Of a DNA stretch of 64,000 nucleotides, positions 56,576 through 64,000 are shown one piece after another. Positions within the stretch are counted from its first letter, which is position 1; each line of letters begins with the position of its first letter. The DNA is taken from the NCBI GenBank assembly GCA_963811255.1, contig CAWEQI010000001.1, forward strand, positions 124,001-188,000. The letters are read 5' to 3'. The position numbers were made by a program, and so were the translations under genes. The stretch is from Croceibacterium_B sp963811255. GTDB taxonomy: Bacteria; Pseudomonadota; Alphaproteobacteria; Sphingomonadales; Sphingomonadaceae. A model generated the notes under the pieces. The model was not told where the DNA came from and did not search any database. It worked only from the letters and a program-made list of their open reading frames with translations.

Positions 56576-59500
56576 TTGACCGAGTATCCCGCCCCCCAAG
56601 GCCTGTACGATTCGCGCAACGAGCATGACTCGTGCGGGGTGGGCTTCGTCGCCCACATCCGTGGCGAGAAATCGCACGCGATCGTCAGTCAGGCGCTGGA
56701 GATTCTCGCCAACCTCGACCATCGCGGCGCGGTCGGCGCCGACCCGCTACTCGGCGACGGCGCCGGCATCCTGATGCAGATTCCCGATCTGCTATATCGC
56801 AAGTGGGCGGAAAGCGAAGGCCTCGAGCTGCCGCCGCCGGGCGATTACGCGGTCGCCATGTGCTTCATGCCGCAGCACGAGCAGGCGCGCGAGTTCATCA
56901 CCGGCCAGTTCGAAAAGTTCATCGCCAAGGAAGGCCAGCGGCTGATCGGCTGGCGCGACGTGCCGACGACCGAGGACGGGCTCGGCAAGGCGGTGCTCGC
57001 CTCGATGCCGATGATCCGCCAGTGCTTCATCGCGCGGGGCGACAACTGCCCCGACCAGGACGCATTCGAGCGCAAGCTGATCGTCATCCGCAAGCAGACG
57101 CAGAATCCGTTGAAGGCGCTCGCCGAAAAGCACGGCATGCCCGAGATTACCCATCTCTACATGCCGAGCTTCTCCAGCCGCACGGTAGTCTACAAGGGGC
57201 TGCTTCTGGCGCACCAGGTCGGCAGTTTCTACGACGACCTGCGCAATCCCGATTGCGTCAGCGCCTTGGGCCTCGTCCACCAGCGTTTCAGCACCAACAC
57301 CTTCCCCAGTTGGAAGCTCGCGCACCCGTATCGGCTGATCGCCCACAATGGCGAGATCAATACCGTGCGCGGCAACGTCAACTGGATGAACGCCCGCCGG
57401 CGGACGATGGAATCGCCGCTGCTCGGCACCGACCTGGACAAGCTGTGGCCGATCATCCCGCACGGGCAGTCGGACACCGCGTGCCTCGACAACGCGCTCG
57501 AGCTGCTGCTGCTCGGCGGCTACTCGCTGGCGCACGCGATGATGATGCTGATCCCGGAGGCGTGGGCCGGCAATCCGCTGATGGACCCGGCGCGCCGCGC
57601 GTTTTACGAGTACCACGCCGCGCTGATGGAGCCGTGGGACGGCCCGGCCGCGGTCGCCTTCACCGACGGCCGTCAGATCGGCGCCACGCTCGACCGCAAC
57701 GGCCTCAGGCCCGCGCGCTTTTCCATCACCCGCGACGACGTGGTCTGCATGGCCTCCGAAAGCGGCGTGCTGCCGTTCCGCGAGGCCGACATCGTCCGCA
57801 AGTGGCGGCTGCAGCCGGGCAAGATGCTGCTGATCGACCTCGAACAGGGCCGCATCATCGAAGACGAGGAGCTCAAGGCTGAACTTGCTGAAGCCGAGCC
57901 GTATCAGGAGTGGCTCGACAAGGCGCAGTACAACCTCAAGGAACTCGAAGCGATCGAGACCGCGCGCGAGGCGGTTCGCGGCGAACAGACCAGCCTGCTC
58001 GATCGTCAGCAGGCGTTCGGCTATACCCAGGAAGACCTCGACAAGTTCCTCGAGCCGATGGCCGTCGGTGGCGACGACCCGGTCGGATCGATGGGCACCG
58101 ACACCCCGCTGGCGGTGCTGTCGAACAAGAGCCGGCTGCTCTACGACTACTTCAAGCAGAACTTCGCCCAGGTCACCAACCCGCCGATCGACCCAATCCG
58201 CGAGGCGCTGGTGATGAGCCTGACCAGCATGATCGGCCCGCGGCCGAACCTGCTCGGGCACGAGGCGGGCACCCACAAGCGGCTCGAGGTCGAGCAGCCG
58301 ATCCTGACCAACCGCGACATCGAGAAGATCCGCTCGGTCGAGGAATCGCTCGACGGAGCGTTCCGCACCGAGACGATCGACATGACCTGGGATGCCGCGA
58401 GCGGCGCCGACGGGTTGGAAATGGCGATCAAGGAAATGTGCTGGGCGGCGACCGAGGCGGTGCTCGCCGACAAGAACATCCTGATCCTCTCCGACCGCGC
58501 GCAGGGGCCCGAGCGGATTCCGATGCCGGCGCTGCTCGCGACCGCCGCGGTGCATCACCACCTGGTGCGGCAGGGCCTCAGGATGCAGACCGGGCTCGTG
58601 GTCGAGACCGGCGAGGCGCGCGAGGTGCATCACTTCTGCGTGCTCGCCGGCTACGGCGCCGAGGCCGTGAATCCCTATCTCGCCTTCGAGACGCTCGAGG
58701 ACCTGCGGCACGAAAAGTTCCCCGAACTCGACGAAGCCGTCGTCCGCAAGAACTACATCAAGGCGGTCGGCAAGGGGATCATGAAGGTCATGTCCAAGAT
58801 GGGCATCTCGACCTATCAGTCCTATTGCGGCGCGCAGATCTTCGATGCGGTCGGGCTGTCGAGCGAATTCGTCGACAAGTACTTCACCGGCACCGCGACC
58901 ACCATCGAGGGCGCCGGCCTGAAGGACATCGCCGAGGAAGCCGTCCGCCGCCACGCCTGCGCCTATGGCGACAATCCCATCTACGAGCACATGCTCGACG
59001 TGGGCGGCATCTACCGCTTCCGCCTGCGCGGTGAGGAGCATGCCTGGACCCCGGCGACGGTCGCGAACCTGCAGCATGCGGTGCGCGGTAACCGCTGGGA
59101 TAACTACGAAGCCTTCGCCCGCGACATCAACCAGCAGTCGGAGCGGCTGCTGACGATCCGCGGGCTGATGGAGCTGAAGAAAGCCGACGAGCCGCTGCCG
59201 CTCGACGAAGTAGAGCCGGCCGAGGAAATCGTCAAGCGCTTCAGCACCGGGGCGATGAGCTTCGGCTCGATCAGCCGCGAGGCGCACACCACGCTGGCGA
59301 TCGCGATGAACCGCATCGGCGGACGCTCGAACACCGGCGAGGGCGGCGAGGAGCCCGACCGCTTCCTGCCGCTGCCGAACGGCGATTCGATGCGCAGCCG
59401 GATCAAGCAGGTCGCCTCCGGCCGTTTCGGCGTGACCACCGAGTACCTGGTCAACGCCGACGACATCCAGATCAAGATGGCCCAGGGCGCCAAGCCCGGC

Positions 59501-61219
59501 GAGGGCGGTCAGCTGCCCGGGCACAAGGTCGATAAGACCATCGGCAAGGTTCGCCACTCGACCCCCGGCGTCGGCCTAATCAGCCCGCCGCCGCACCACG
59601 ACATCTACTCGATCGAGGATCTGGCTCAGCTGATTCATGACCTCAAGAACGTCAATCCGGTGGCGCGGATTTCGGTCAAGCTGGTCAGCGAAGTCGGCGT
59701 CGGCACGGTCGCCGCGGGCGTTTCCAAGGCGCGAGCCGACCATGTGACCATTTCCGGCTACGAAGGCGGCACCGGCGCTTCGCCGCTGACCAGCCTGACG
59801 CACGCCGGCAGCCCGTGGGAAATCGGCCTTGCCGAAACCCAGCAGACGCTGATCCTAAACGACTTGCGCACCCGTATCGCGGTGCAGGTCGACGGCGGCA
59901 TCCGCACCGGGCGCGATGTCGCCATCGGCGCGCTGCTCGGGGCCGACGAGTTCGGCTTCGCCACCGCGCCGCTGATCGCCGCCGGCTGCATCATGATGCG
60001 CAAGTGCCATCTCAACACCTGCCCGGTCGGCGTCGCCACGCAGAACCCGGTGCTGCGCGCGCGCTTCACCGGCCAACCCGAGCACGTGATCAACTATTTC
60101 TTCTTCGTCGCCGAGGAACTGCGGCAGATTATGGCCGAAATGGGCTTCCGCACGGTCGAGGAAATGATCGGCCGGGTCGATCGGCTGGACACCCGGCACC
60201 TGGTCAAGCAGTGGAAGGCGCGCGGCGTCGATCTCACCCGCATCCTCCACCAGGTTGAACCGGCCCATGGCCACGCGCTGCATCAGACCATCGAGCAGGA
60301 TCACGGCCTCGCCGCCGCGCTCGACGTCGAGCTGATCGAAGCCGCCCGCCCGGCGATCGACGCCGGCGAGACGCTGGTGCTCGAGCGCCCGATCCGCAAC
60401 GTCAACCGATCGGTCGGGGCGATGCTGTCAGGCGAGATCGCCCGCGCCCACGGCCACGCCGGCCTCAAGCGCGATCAGCTGCGGGTGAATTTCACCGGGG
60501 TTGCCGGACAGAGCTTCGGCGCCTGGCTCGCCCACGGCGTAACGCTCGACCTCACCGGCGACGCCAACGACTACGTCGGCAAGGGCCTCTCCGGCGGGCG
60601 GATCATCGTCCGCCAGCCGCCCGGCGTCGAGCGCGAGGCGACCGACAACATCATCGTCGGCAACACCGTCCTGTACGGCGCGATCGCGGGCGAGGCGTTC
60701 TTCAACGGCGTCGCCGGCGAACGCTTCGCGGTGCGCAATTCGGGTGCCGTCGCGGTGGTCGAAGGCACCGGCGACCACGGCTGCGAATACATGACCGGCG
60801 GCGTGGTCTGCGTGCTCGGCCGCACCGGACGCAACTTTGCGGCCGGCATGAGCGGCGGCATCGCCTATGTTTACGACATCGACGGCAAGTTTCGCGAGCT
60901 CTGCAACACCGCGCAGGTCGATCTCGAAGACATCGACCCCAAGCCAAGCGAAGACGAAGGCACTGGGCTCCCCAGGCAGCGCCCGCAGAACGTCGACGAC
61001 ATGGGCATGGGCGACATGCTGCGCCACGACGCCGAGCGACTGCGCATCCTGGTCGAGCGGCATAAACTGCACACCGGCTCGAAGCGCGCCGCAGCGCTGC
61101 TCGACGACTGGGACAATGCGCTCAAAAGATTCGTCAAGGTGATGCCGCGCGATTACGCTCGCGCGCTCCGCCAGCTCGAAGCCGAGCGCGACGAAGCCGC
61201 CACGGTCGCGGCCGAGTAG
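56576..61219 (+). CDS. gltB: Glutamate synthase (NADPH), large subunit
   Basis: 1547 residues from TTG 56576. Ntn-type amidotransferase Cys20 (HDSCGVGFVAHI) is exposed after propeptide cleavage. Blocks WMNARRRTM, the central domain, the FMN domain (SPPPHHDIYSIEDLAQ, GGTGASP) and the [3Fe-4S] motif CIMMRKCHLNTCPVG are all present, then the C-terminal GXGXG helix domain. Makes two glutamates from glutamine and 2-oxoglutarate. AGGAAACGAG precedes the TTG; a GTG at 56504 would give a 43-residue propeptide. The 56369-56575 gap probably holds the promoter; no clear motif seen. Confidence 0.95.
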   Translation: MTEYPAPQGLYDSRNEHDSCGVGFVAHIRGEKSHAIVSQALEILANLDHRGAVGADPLLGDGAGILMQIPDLLYRKWAESEGLELPPPGDYAVAMCFMPQHEQAREFITGQFEKFIAKEGQRLIGWRDVPTTEDGLGKAVLASMPMIRQCFIARGDNCPDQDAFERKLIVIRKQTQNPLKALAEKHGMPEITHLYMPSFSSRTVVYKGLLLAHQVGSFYDDLRNPDCVSALGLVHQRFSTNTFPSWKLAHPYRLIAHNGEINTVRGNVNWMNARRRTMESPLLGTDLDKLWPIIPHGQSDTACLDNALELLLLGGYSLAHAMMMLIPEAWAGNPLMDPARRAFYEYHAALMEPWDGPAAVAFTDGRQIGATLDRNGLRPARFSITRDDVVCMASESGVLPFREADIVRKWRLQPGKMLLIDLEQGRIIEDEELKAELAEAEPYQEWLDKAQYNLKELEAIETAREAVRGEQTSLLDRQQAFGYTQEDLDKFLEPMAVGGDDPVGSMGTDTPLAVLSNKSRLLYDYFKQNFAQVTNPPIDPIREALVMSLTSMIGPRPNLLGHEAGTHKRLEVEQPILTNRDIEKIRSVEESLDGAFRTETIDMTWDAASGADGLEMAIKEMCWAATEAVLADKNILILSDRAQGPERIPMPALLATAAVHHHLVRQGLRMQTGLVVETGEAREVHHFCVLAGYGAEAVNPYLAFETLEDLRHEKFPELDEAVVRKNYIKAVGKGIMKVMSKMGISTYQSYCGAQIFDAVGLSSEFVDKYFTGTATTIEGAGLKDIAEEAVRRHACAYGDNPIYEHMLDVGGIYRFRLRGEEHAWTPATVANLQHAVRGNRWDNYEAFARDINQQSERLLTIRGLMELKKADEPLPLDEVEPAEEIVKRFSTGAMSFGSISREAHTTLAIAMNRIGGRSNTGEGGEEPDRFLPLPNGDSMRSRIKQVASGRFGVTTEYLVNADDIQIKMAQGAKPGEGGQLPGHKVDKTIGKVRHSTPGVGLISPPPHHDIYSIEDLAQLIHDLKNVNPVARISVKLVSEVGVGTVAAGVSKARADHVTISGYEGGTGASPLTSLTHAGSPWEIGLAETQQTLILNDLRTRIAVQVDGGIRTGRDVAIGALLGADEFGFATAPLIAAGCIMMRKCHLNTCPVGVATQNPVLRARFTGQPEHVINYFFFVAEELRQIMAEMGFRTVEEMIGRVDRLDTRHLVKQWKARGVDLTRILHQVEPAHGHALHQTIEQDHGLAAALDVELIEAARPAIDAGETLVLERPIRNVNRSVGAMLSGEIARAHGHAGLKRDQLRVNFTGVAGQSFGAWLAHGVTLDLTGDANDYVGKGLSGGRIIVRQPPGVEREATDNIIVGNTVLYGAIAGEAFFNGVAGERFAVRNSGAVAVVEGTGDHGCEYMTGGVVCVLGRTGRNFAAGMSGGIAYVYDIDGKFRELCNTAQVDLEDIDPKPSEDEGTGLPRQRPQNVDDMGMGDMLRHDAERLRILVERHKLHTGSKRAAALLDDWDNALKRFVKVMPRDYARALRQLEAERDEAATVAAE

Positions 61220-61229
61220 GATTCAGAAC

Positions 61230-62666
61230 ATGGGCAAGGAAACCGGCTTCCTCGAAGTCGACCGCGAGGATCGCACGTACGAGGACCCCAAGAAGCGGAT
61301 CCAGAACTACAAGGAGTTCGTCGTTCCGCTGCCGGAGGACAAGCTGCGCAAGCAGGCGAGCCGCTGCATGAACTGCGGCATCCCCTACTGCCACACCGGC
61401 TGCCCGGTGAACAATCAGATCCCCGACTGGAACGACCTCGTTTACAAGGGCGATTGGCAGGACGCGCTCGAGAACCTGCACTCGACCAACAACTTCCCCG
61501 AATTCACCGGCCGCATCTGCCCCGCCCCATGCGAGGCGAGCTGCACGCTCAACATCATCGATCAGCCGGTGACGATCAAGACGATCGAGATGCAGATCGC
61601 CGACCTCGGCTGGAAGGAAGGCTGGATCAAGCCGCAACCGCCCGAGGAGAAGACCGGCAAGAGCGTGGCGGTGGTCGGCAGCGGGCCCGCGGGGCTCGCC
61701 TGCGCCCAGCAACTCGCCCGCGCCGGCCATTCCGTGACGGTGTTCGAGAAGTCCGACCGGATCGGCGGCCTGCTGCGCTACGGCATTCCCGACTTCAAGA
61801 TGGAAAAGCACCTGATCAACCGGCGCGGCGTGCAGATGGAAGCCGAGGGGGTGACCTTCAAGACGAGCACCGAAGTCGGCGTCGACGTCTCGATCAAGTC
61901 GCTCAAGGAGAACTTCGACGCGATCGTCCTCGCCGGCGGGGCCGAAGAGCCGCGCACGCTAGACATCCCCGGCGCCGAGCTGCCCGGCGTGCGCCTCGCG
62001 ATGGAATTCCTCACCCAGCAAAACAAGCGCAACGCCGGCGACAACGAGGAGCGCGCCGCCCCCCGCGGCACGATCAGCGCCGAGGGCAAGGACGTGATCG
62101 TCATCGGCGGCGGCGATACCGGCTCGGACTGCGTCGGCACCTCGAACCGCCAGGGCGCGAAGAGCGTCACGCAGATCGAGATCATGCCGATGCCGCCGGA
62201 AAAGGAGAACAAGGCGCTCACCTGGCCCGACTGGCCGATGAAGCTGCGCACCTCGTCGAGCCACGAGGAAGGCGTCGAGCGCGACTGGTCGGTCCTGACA
62301 AAGGAAGTCTGTGGCGAGGATGGCCGCGTCACCGGCCTCAGGTGCGTGCGGGCCGACTGGTCGGAAGGCAAGCTCAACGAAGTGCCGGACAGCGAGTTCG
62401 TCATCCCCGCCGACCTGATCCTGCTGGCGATGGGCTTCACCGGCCCGCGCAAAGCTGGGATGCTGGCGCAAAGCGGGGTCGAGCTGACGGAGCGCGGCAA
62501 CGTCGCCGCCAACACCGACGATTATCGCACCAGCGAAGACATGATCTTCGCCTGCGGCGACATGCGCCGCGGTCAGTCGCTGGTCGTCTGGGCGATCCGC
62601 GAAGGCCGCCAGGCCGCCCGTGCGGTGGACGAGGCGCTGATGGGAGTGACGGAGCTGCCGCGTTAA
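61230..62666 (+). CDS. gltD: Glutamate synthase (NADPH), small subunit
   Basis: 478 residues. N-terminal two-cluster ferredoxin-like domain (CMNCGIPYCHTGCPVNN, CPAPCEASC), then FAD (VAVVGSGPAGLACAQQLA) and NADPH (IVIGGGDTGSDCVG) sites. Feeds electrons from NADPH to GltB. Starts 10 bp after gltB; the two form an operon. ATG 61230. Confidence 0.97.
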   Translation: MGKETGFLEVDREDRTYEDPKKRIQNYKEFVVPLPEDKLRKQASRCMNCGIPYCHTGCPVNNQIPDWNDLVYKGDWQDALENLHSTNNFPEFTGRICPAPCEASCTLNIIDQPVTIKTIEMQIADLGWKEGWIKPQPPEEKTGKSVAVVGSGPAGLACAQQLARAGHSVTVFEKSDRIGGLLRYGIPDFKMEKHLINRRGVQMEAEGVTFKTSTEVGVDVSIKSLKENFDAIVLAGGAEEPRTLDIPGAELPGVRLAMEFLTQQNKRNAGDNEERAAPRGTISAEGKDVIVIGGGDTGSDCVGTSNRQGAKSVTQIEIMPMPPEKENKALTWPDWPMKLRTSSSHEEGVERDWSVLTKEVCGEDGRVTGLRCVRADWSEGKLNEVPDSEFVIPADLILLAMGFTGPRKAGMLAQSGVELTERGNVAANTDDYRTSEDMIFACGDMRRGQSLVVWAIREGRQAARAVDEALMGVTELPR

Positions 62667-62668
62667 AG

Positions 62669-62790
62669 CCCTCTCCCCTTCAGGGGAGAGGGTTGGGAGA
62701 GGGGGAGTCGCGCGCCTCGGCCCCTCTCAACTTCGGCTAGCGAGCAAGCTCGCAAGCCTTCGTATCTGTCCCTGAAGGGGAGAGAGCAAT
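62669..62790. repeat. Palindromic repeat and terminator after gltD
   Basis: CCCTCTCCCC and GGGGAGAGGG form a perfect 10-bp stem with a TTCA loop (62669-62692) just past the gltD stop; it may terminate gltBD. A second partial copy (CCTGAAGGGGAGAG) lies near 62771. Same core as the hairpins at 41858 and 43295. The rest of the gap holds no gene. Confidence 0.6.
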
Positions 62791-62795
62791 ACGAC

Positions 62796-64000
62796 TCATC
62801 CGGCAACCACCGACCGCAGCGCCTCGAAGCCATCAGGATCGAACGCGGTCCCGACATCAGCCGCCATCACTGCCAGCGCCTGATCCACCGCCATCGCCGC
62901 GCGATGGGGGCGCTCGCTGGTGAGCGCGCCGAACACGTCGCACAAGGTGATGATCCGCGTCTCCAGCGCGATCGTCCCGTCGTCGAGGCCCAGGGGATAC
63001 CCCTTGCCGTCGAGCCGCTCGTGATGCGCGGCGGCAATCGGCGCGAGGTTGGCGAACTCGCCGATGCTGCCGAGAATCACTTGGCTGTAGCCGGCGTGGG
63101 CGCGCATCTCACGCCATTCGCCGTCGTCGAGCTTGCCCGGCTTTTCGAGGATCGCGCTCGAGACGCCCAATTTGCCGATGTCGTGCAGCAGCGCGCCGCG
63201 CCGCAGGCGCCGGAGCCGCGCGGGGACCACGCCCATCCGCCTTCCGAGCCGCTCCGCCAGCTCCGCCACCTGACCGGAGCGACCCGCCGTGAACGGGCTC
63301 TTGGCGTCGGCCACCTGGCCGAACGCGGCGGCGATAGCGTCGAGGTAGTCTTCGTCAACCTCCAACGTCTCGTCGGGGGCCATCGCGTTGACCCGCAGGG
63401 CCACGATCGAGGATTCGAGCTGCGCCCAGAAGGGCTGCCGCTCGGCCATCCTGATGAATACGCGAACCAGTTCCGGGTCGAGCCAGCTGCCGGCGCGACG
63501 GACGATCGCTTCGACCGCCACTTGCCGCCCGCCGGCCCGGTGGAACACGTCGGCGACCTGCGCCAGCAGCGCCACGCGCGAGTGCAGCGGGATCGCCTCC
63601 CCGCGAAAGCCGCCGGGCCGGCCGGAACCGTCCCAATGCTCGTCGAGCCGGTAGATGCCCCGCGCGACCAGCTCGCCGAAGCGAAGCTCGCGCGCGATCT
63701 CGGCTCCGCGGGTGCAGCGCGTTTCGGTAAGTTCGCGGGCGATGGCCGTGCCGTTCGCCAGCACGCGAACGAGCGAAGCGGCGCGGCGGCTCGCCGGAGC
63801 GCCGCGGGCCGCGTTGCCGAGCACGAACTTCAGCGCGACGGCCCGGCCGGGCGCGGTGACCTTCCACGCCCGCTTGAAGGCGCGATCGTCCGTCCGGAAC
63901 AGCGCGTGCACCCGCGCGGCGTTGCTGCTGCCGCCGAGGTCCTTAAGCAGCGTCGTGTAGTAGATCAGGCCCGCAGTGCTCTCGTCGAGCCGGAGCTCCC
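62796..64000 (-). CDS. HD-GYP domain phosphohydrolase (partial, N-terminus outside window)
   Basis: About 400 codons visible; the frame is still open at the window edge, so the start lies beyond 64000. The HD motif LRRGALLHDIGKLGVSSAIL and the GYP block HHERLDGKGYPLGLDDGTIA are present, as in c-di-GMP phosphodiesterases. A second, degenerate HD-like half precedes it (HWDGSGRPGGFRGEAIPLHS). May hydrolyse c-di-GMP, but the partner domain is not visible. Confidence 0.88.
   Translation of the reverse strand, partial: ELRLDESTAGLIYYTTLLKDLGGSSNAARVHALFRTDDRAFKRAWKVTAPGRAVALKFVLGNAARGAPASRRAASLVRVLANGTAIARELTETRCTRGAEIARELRFGELVARGIYRLDEHWDGSGRPGGFRGEAIPLHSRVALLAQVADVFHRAGGRQVAVEAIVRRAGSWLDPELVRVFIRMAERQPFWAQLESSIVALRVNAMAPDETLEVDEDYLDAIAAAFGQVADAKSPFTAGRSGQVAELAERLGRRMGVVPARLRRLRRGALLHDIGKLGVSSAILEKPGKLDDGEWREMRAHAGYSQVILGSIGEFANLAPIAAAHHERLDGKGYPLGLDDGTIALETRIITLCDVFGALTSERPHRAAMAVDQALAVMAADVGTAFDPDGFEALRSVVAG

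Noticed and set aside
56792..59557. A 921-codon open frame antisense to gltB
   Set aside because: High-GC DNA opens frames opposite real genes. It lies fully inside gltB, which has all family motifs, and the antisense product has no recognisable domain.

Overview
The window is high-GC, densely packed chromosomal DNA. It looks like an alphaproteobacterium of the order Sphingomonadales (Sphingomonas, Novosphingobium or Erythrobacter type). Support comes from the tRNA-Gly(GCC) sequence, exosortase-A-associated O-glycosylation ligase and glycosyltransferase genes, a FecI/FecR/TonB receptor set, a general-stress-type GGAAC-N16-CGTT promoter, many small alanine-rich secreted proteins, and frequent GTG/TTG starts with ATGA overlaps. 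This is inference from gene content; no 16S gene is present. No insertion sequence, prophage or CRISPR array was seen.

Region 1-7617 (minus strand) looks like one eight-gene transcription unit. In order it encodes a thermostable-hemolysin-family protein, a fused acyl/AMP ligase and haem-oxygenase-like oxidase, a short-chain dehydrogenase, a periplasmic TPR protein, a SAM methyltransferase, a FecI-type sigma factor, a FecR anti-sigma factor and a TonB-dependent receptor with an STN signalling domain (cut by the window edge). Tight overlaps suggest synthesis of a small acyl-derived molecule coupled to its own surface sensing and uptake. This is the most interesting system here.

Region 7826-14985 holds a divergent pair of units: HlyD and RND pump genes (minus), and a sulfide:quinone oxidoreductase, a DUF2892 protein and a TolC-type channel (plus). 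Together they supply all parts of a tripartite efflux pump plus sulfide oxidation. A tRNA-Gly, a YbbN-type thioredoxin, a Lon-N-domain protein, MarC, folD, YggT and argB follow. Between 20901 and 22900 lie a candidate small RNA with a strong terminator, a tiny arginine-rich peptide gene and several small secreted or membrane proteins, one with a good general-stress promoter.

Region 23042-36804 is mostly housekeeping and transport: glycerol kinase, an MBL-fold hydrolase, quinolinate synthase nadA broken by a one-base frameshift, a DUF885 peptidase-like lipoprotein, MFS and EamA transporters, a CoA-ester lyase, lipB, a PmtA-like methyltransferase, arsC and an orphan [2Fe-2S] subunit. Region 37373-43286 looks like a catabolic island: class II aldolase, VOC protein, two tandem paralogous MFS transporters, two tandem cupins of the 2,4'-dihydroxyacetophenone dioxygenase family, and an SDR.

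Region 43639-64000 carries recQ, two small alanine-rich lipoproteins, phenylalanine hydroxylase, a GlsB-like membrane protein, uppP, an MsbA-type ABC exporter, an intracellular PHA depolymerase, an exosortase-A satellite locus (with a previously missable 53-residue ORF), a long acidic two-TM protein, glutamate synthase gltB-gltD, and an HD-GYP protein cut by the window end.
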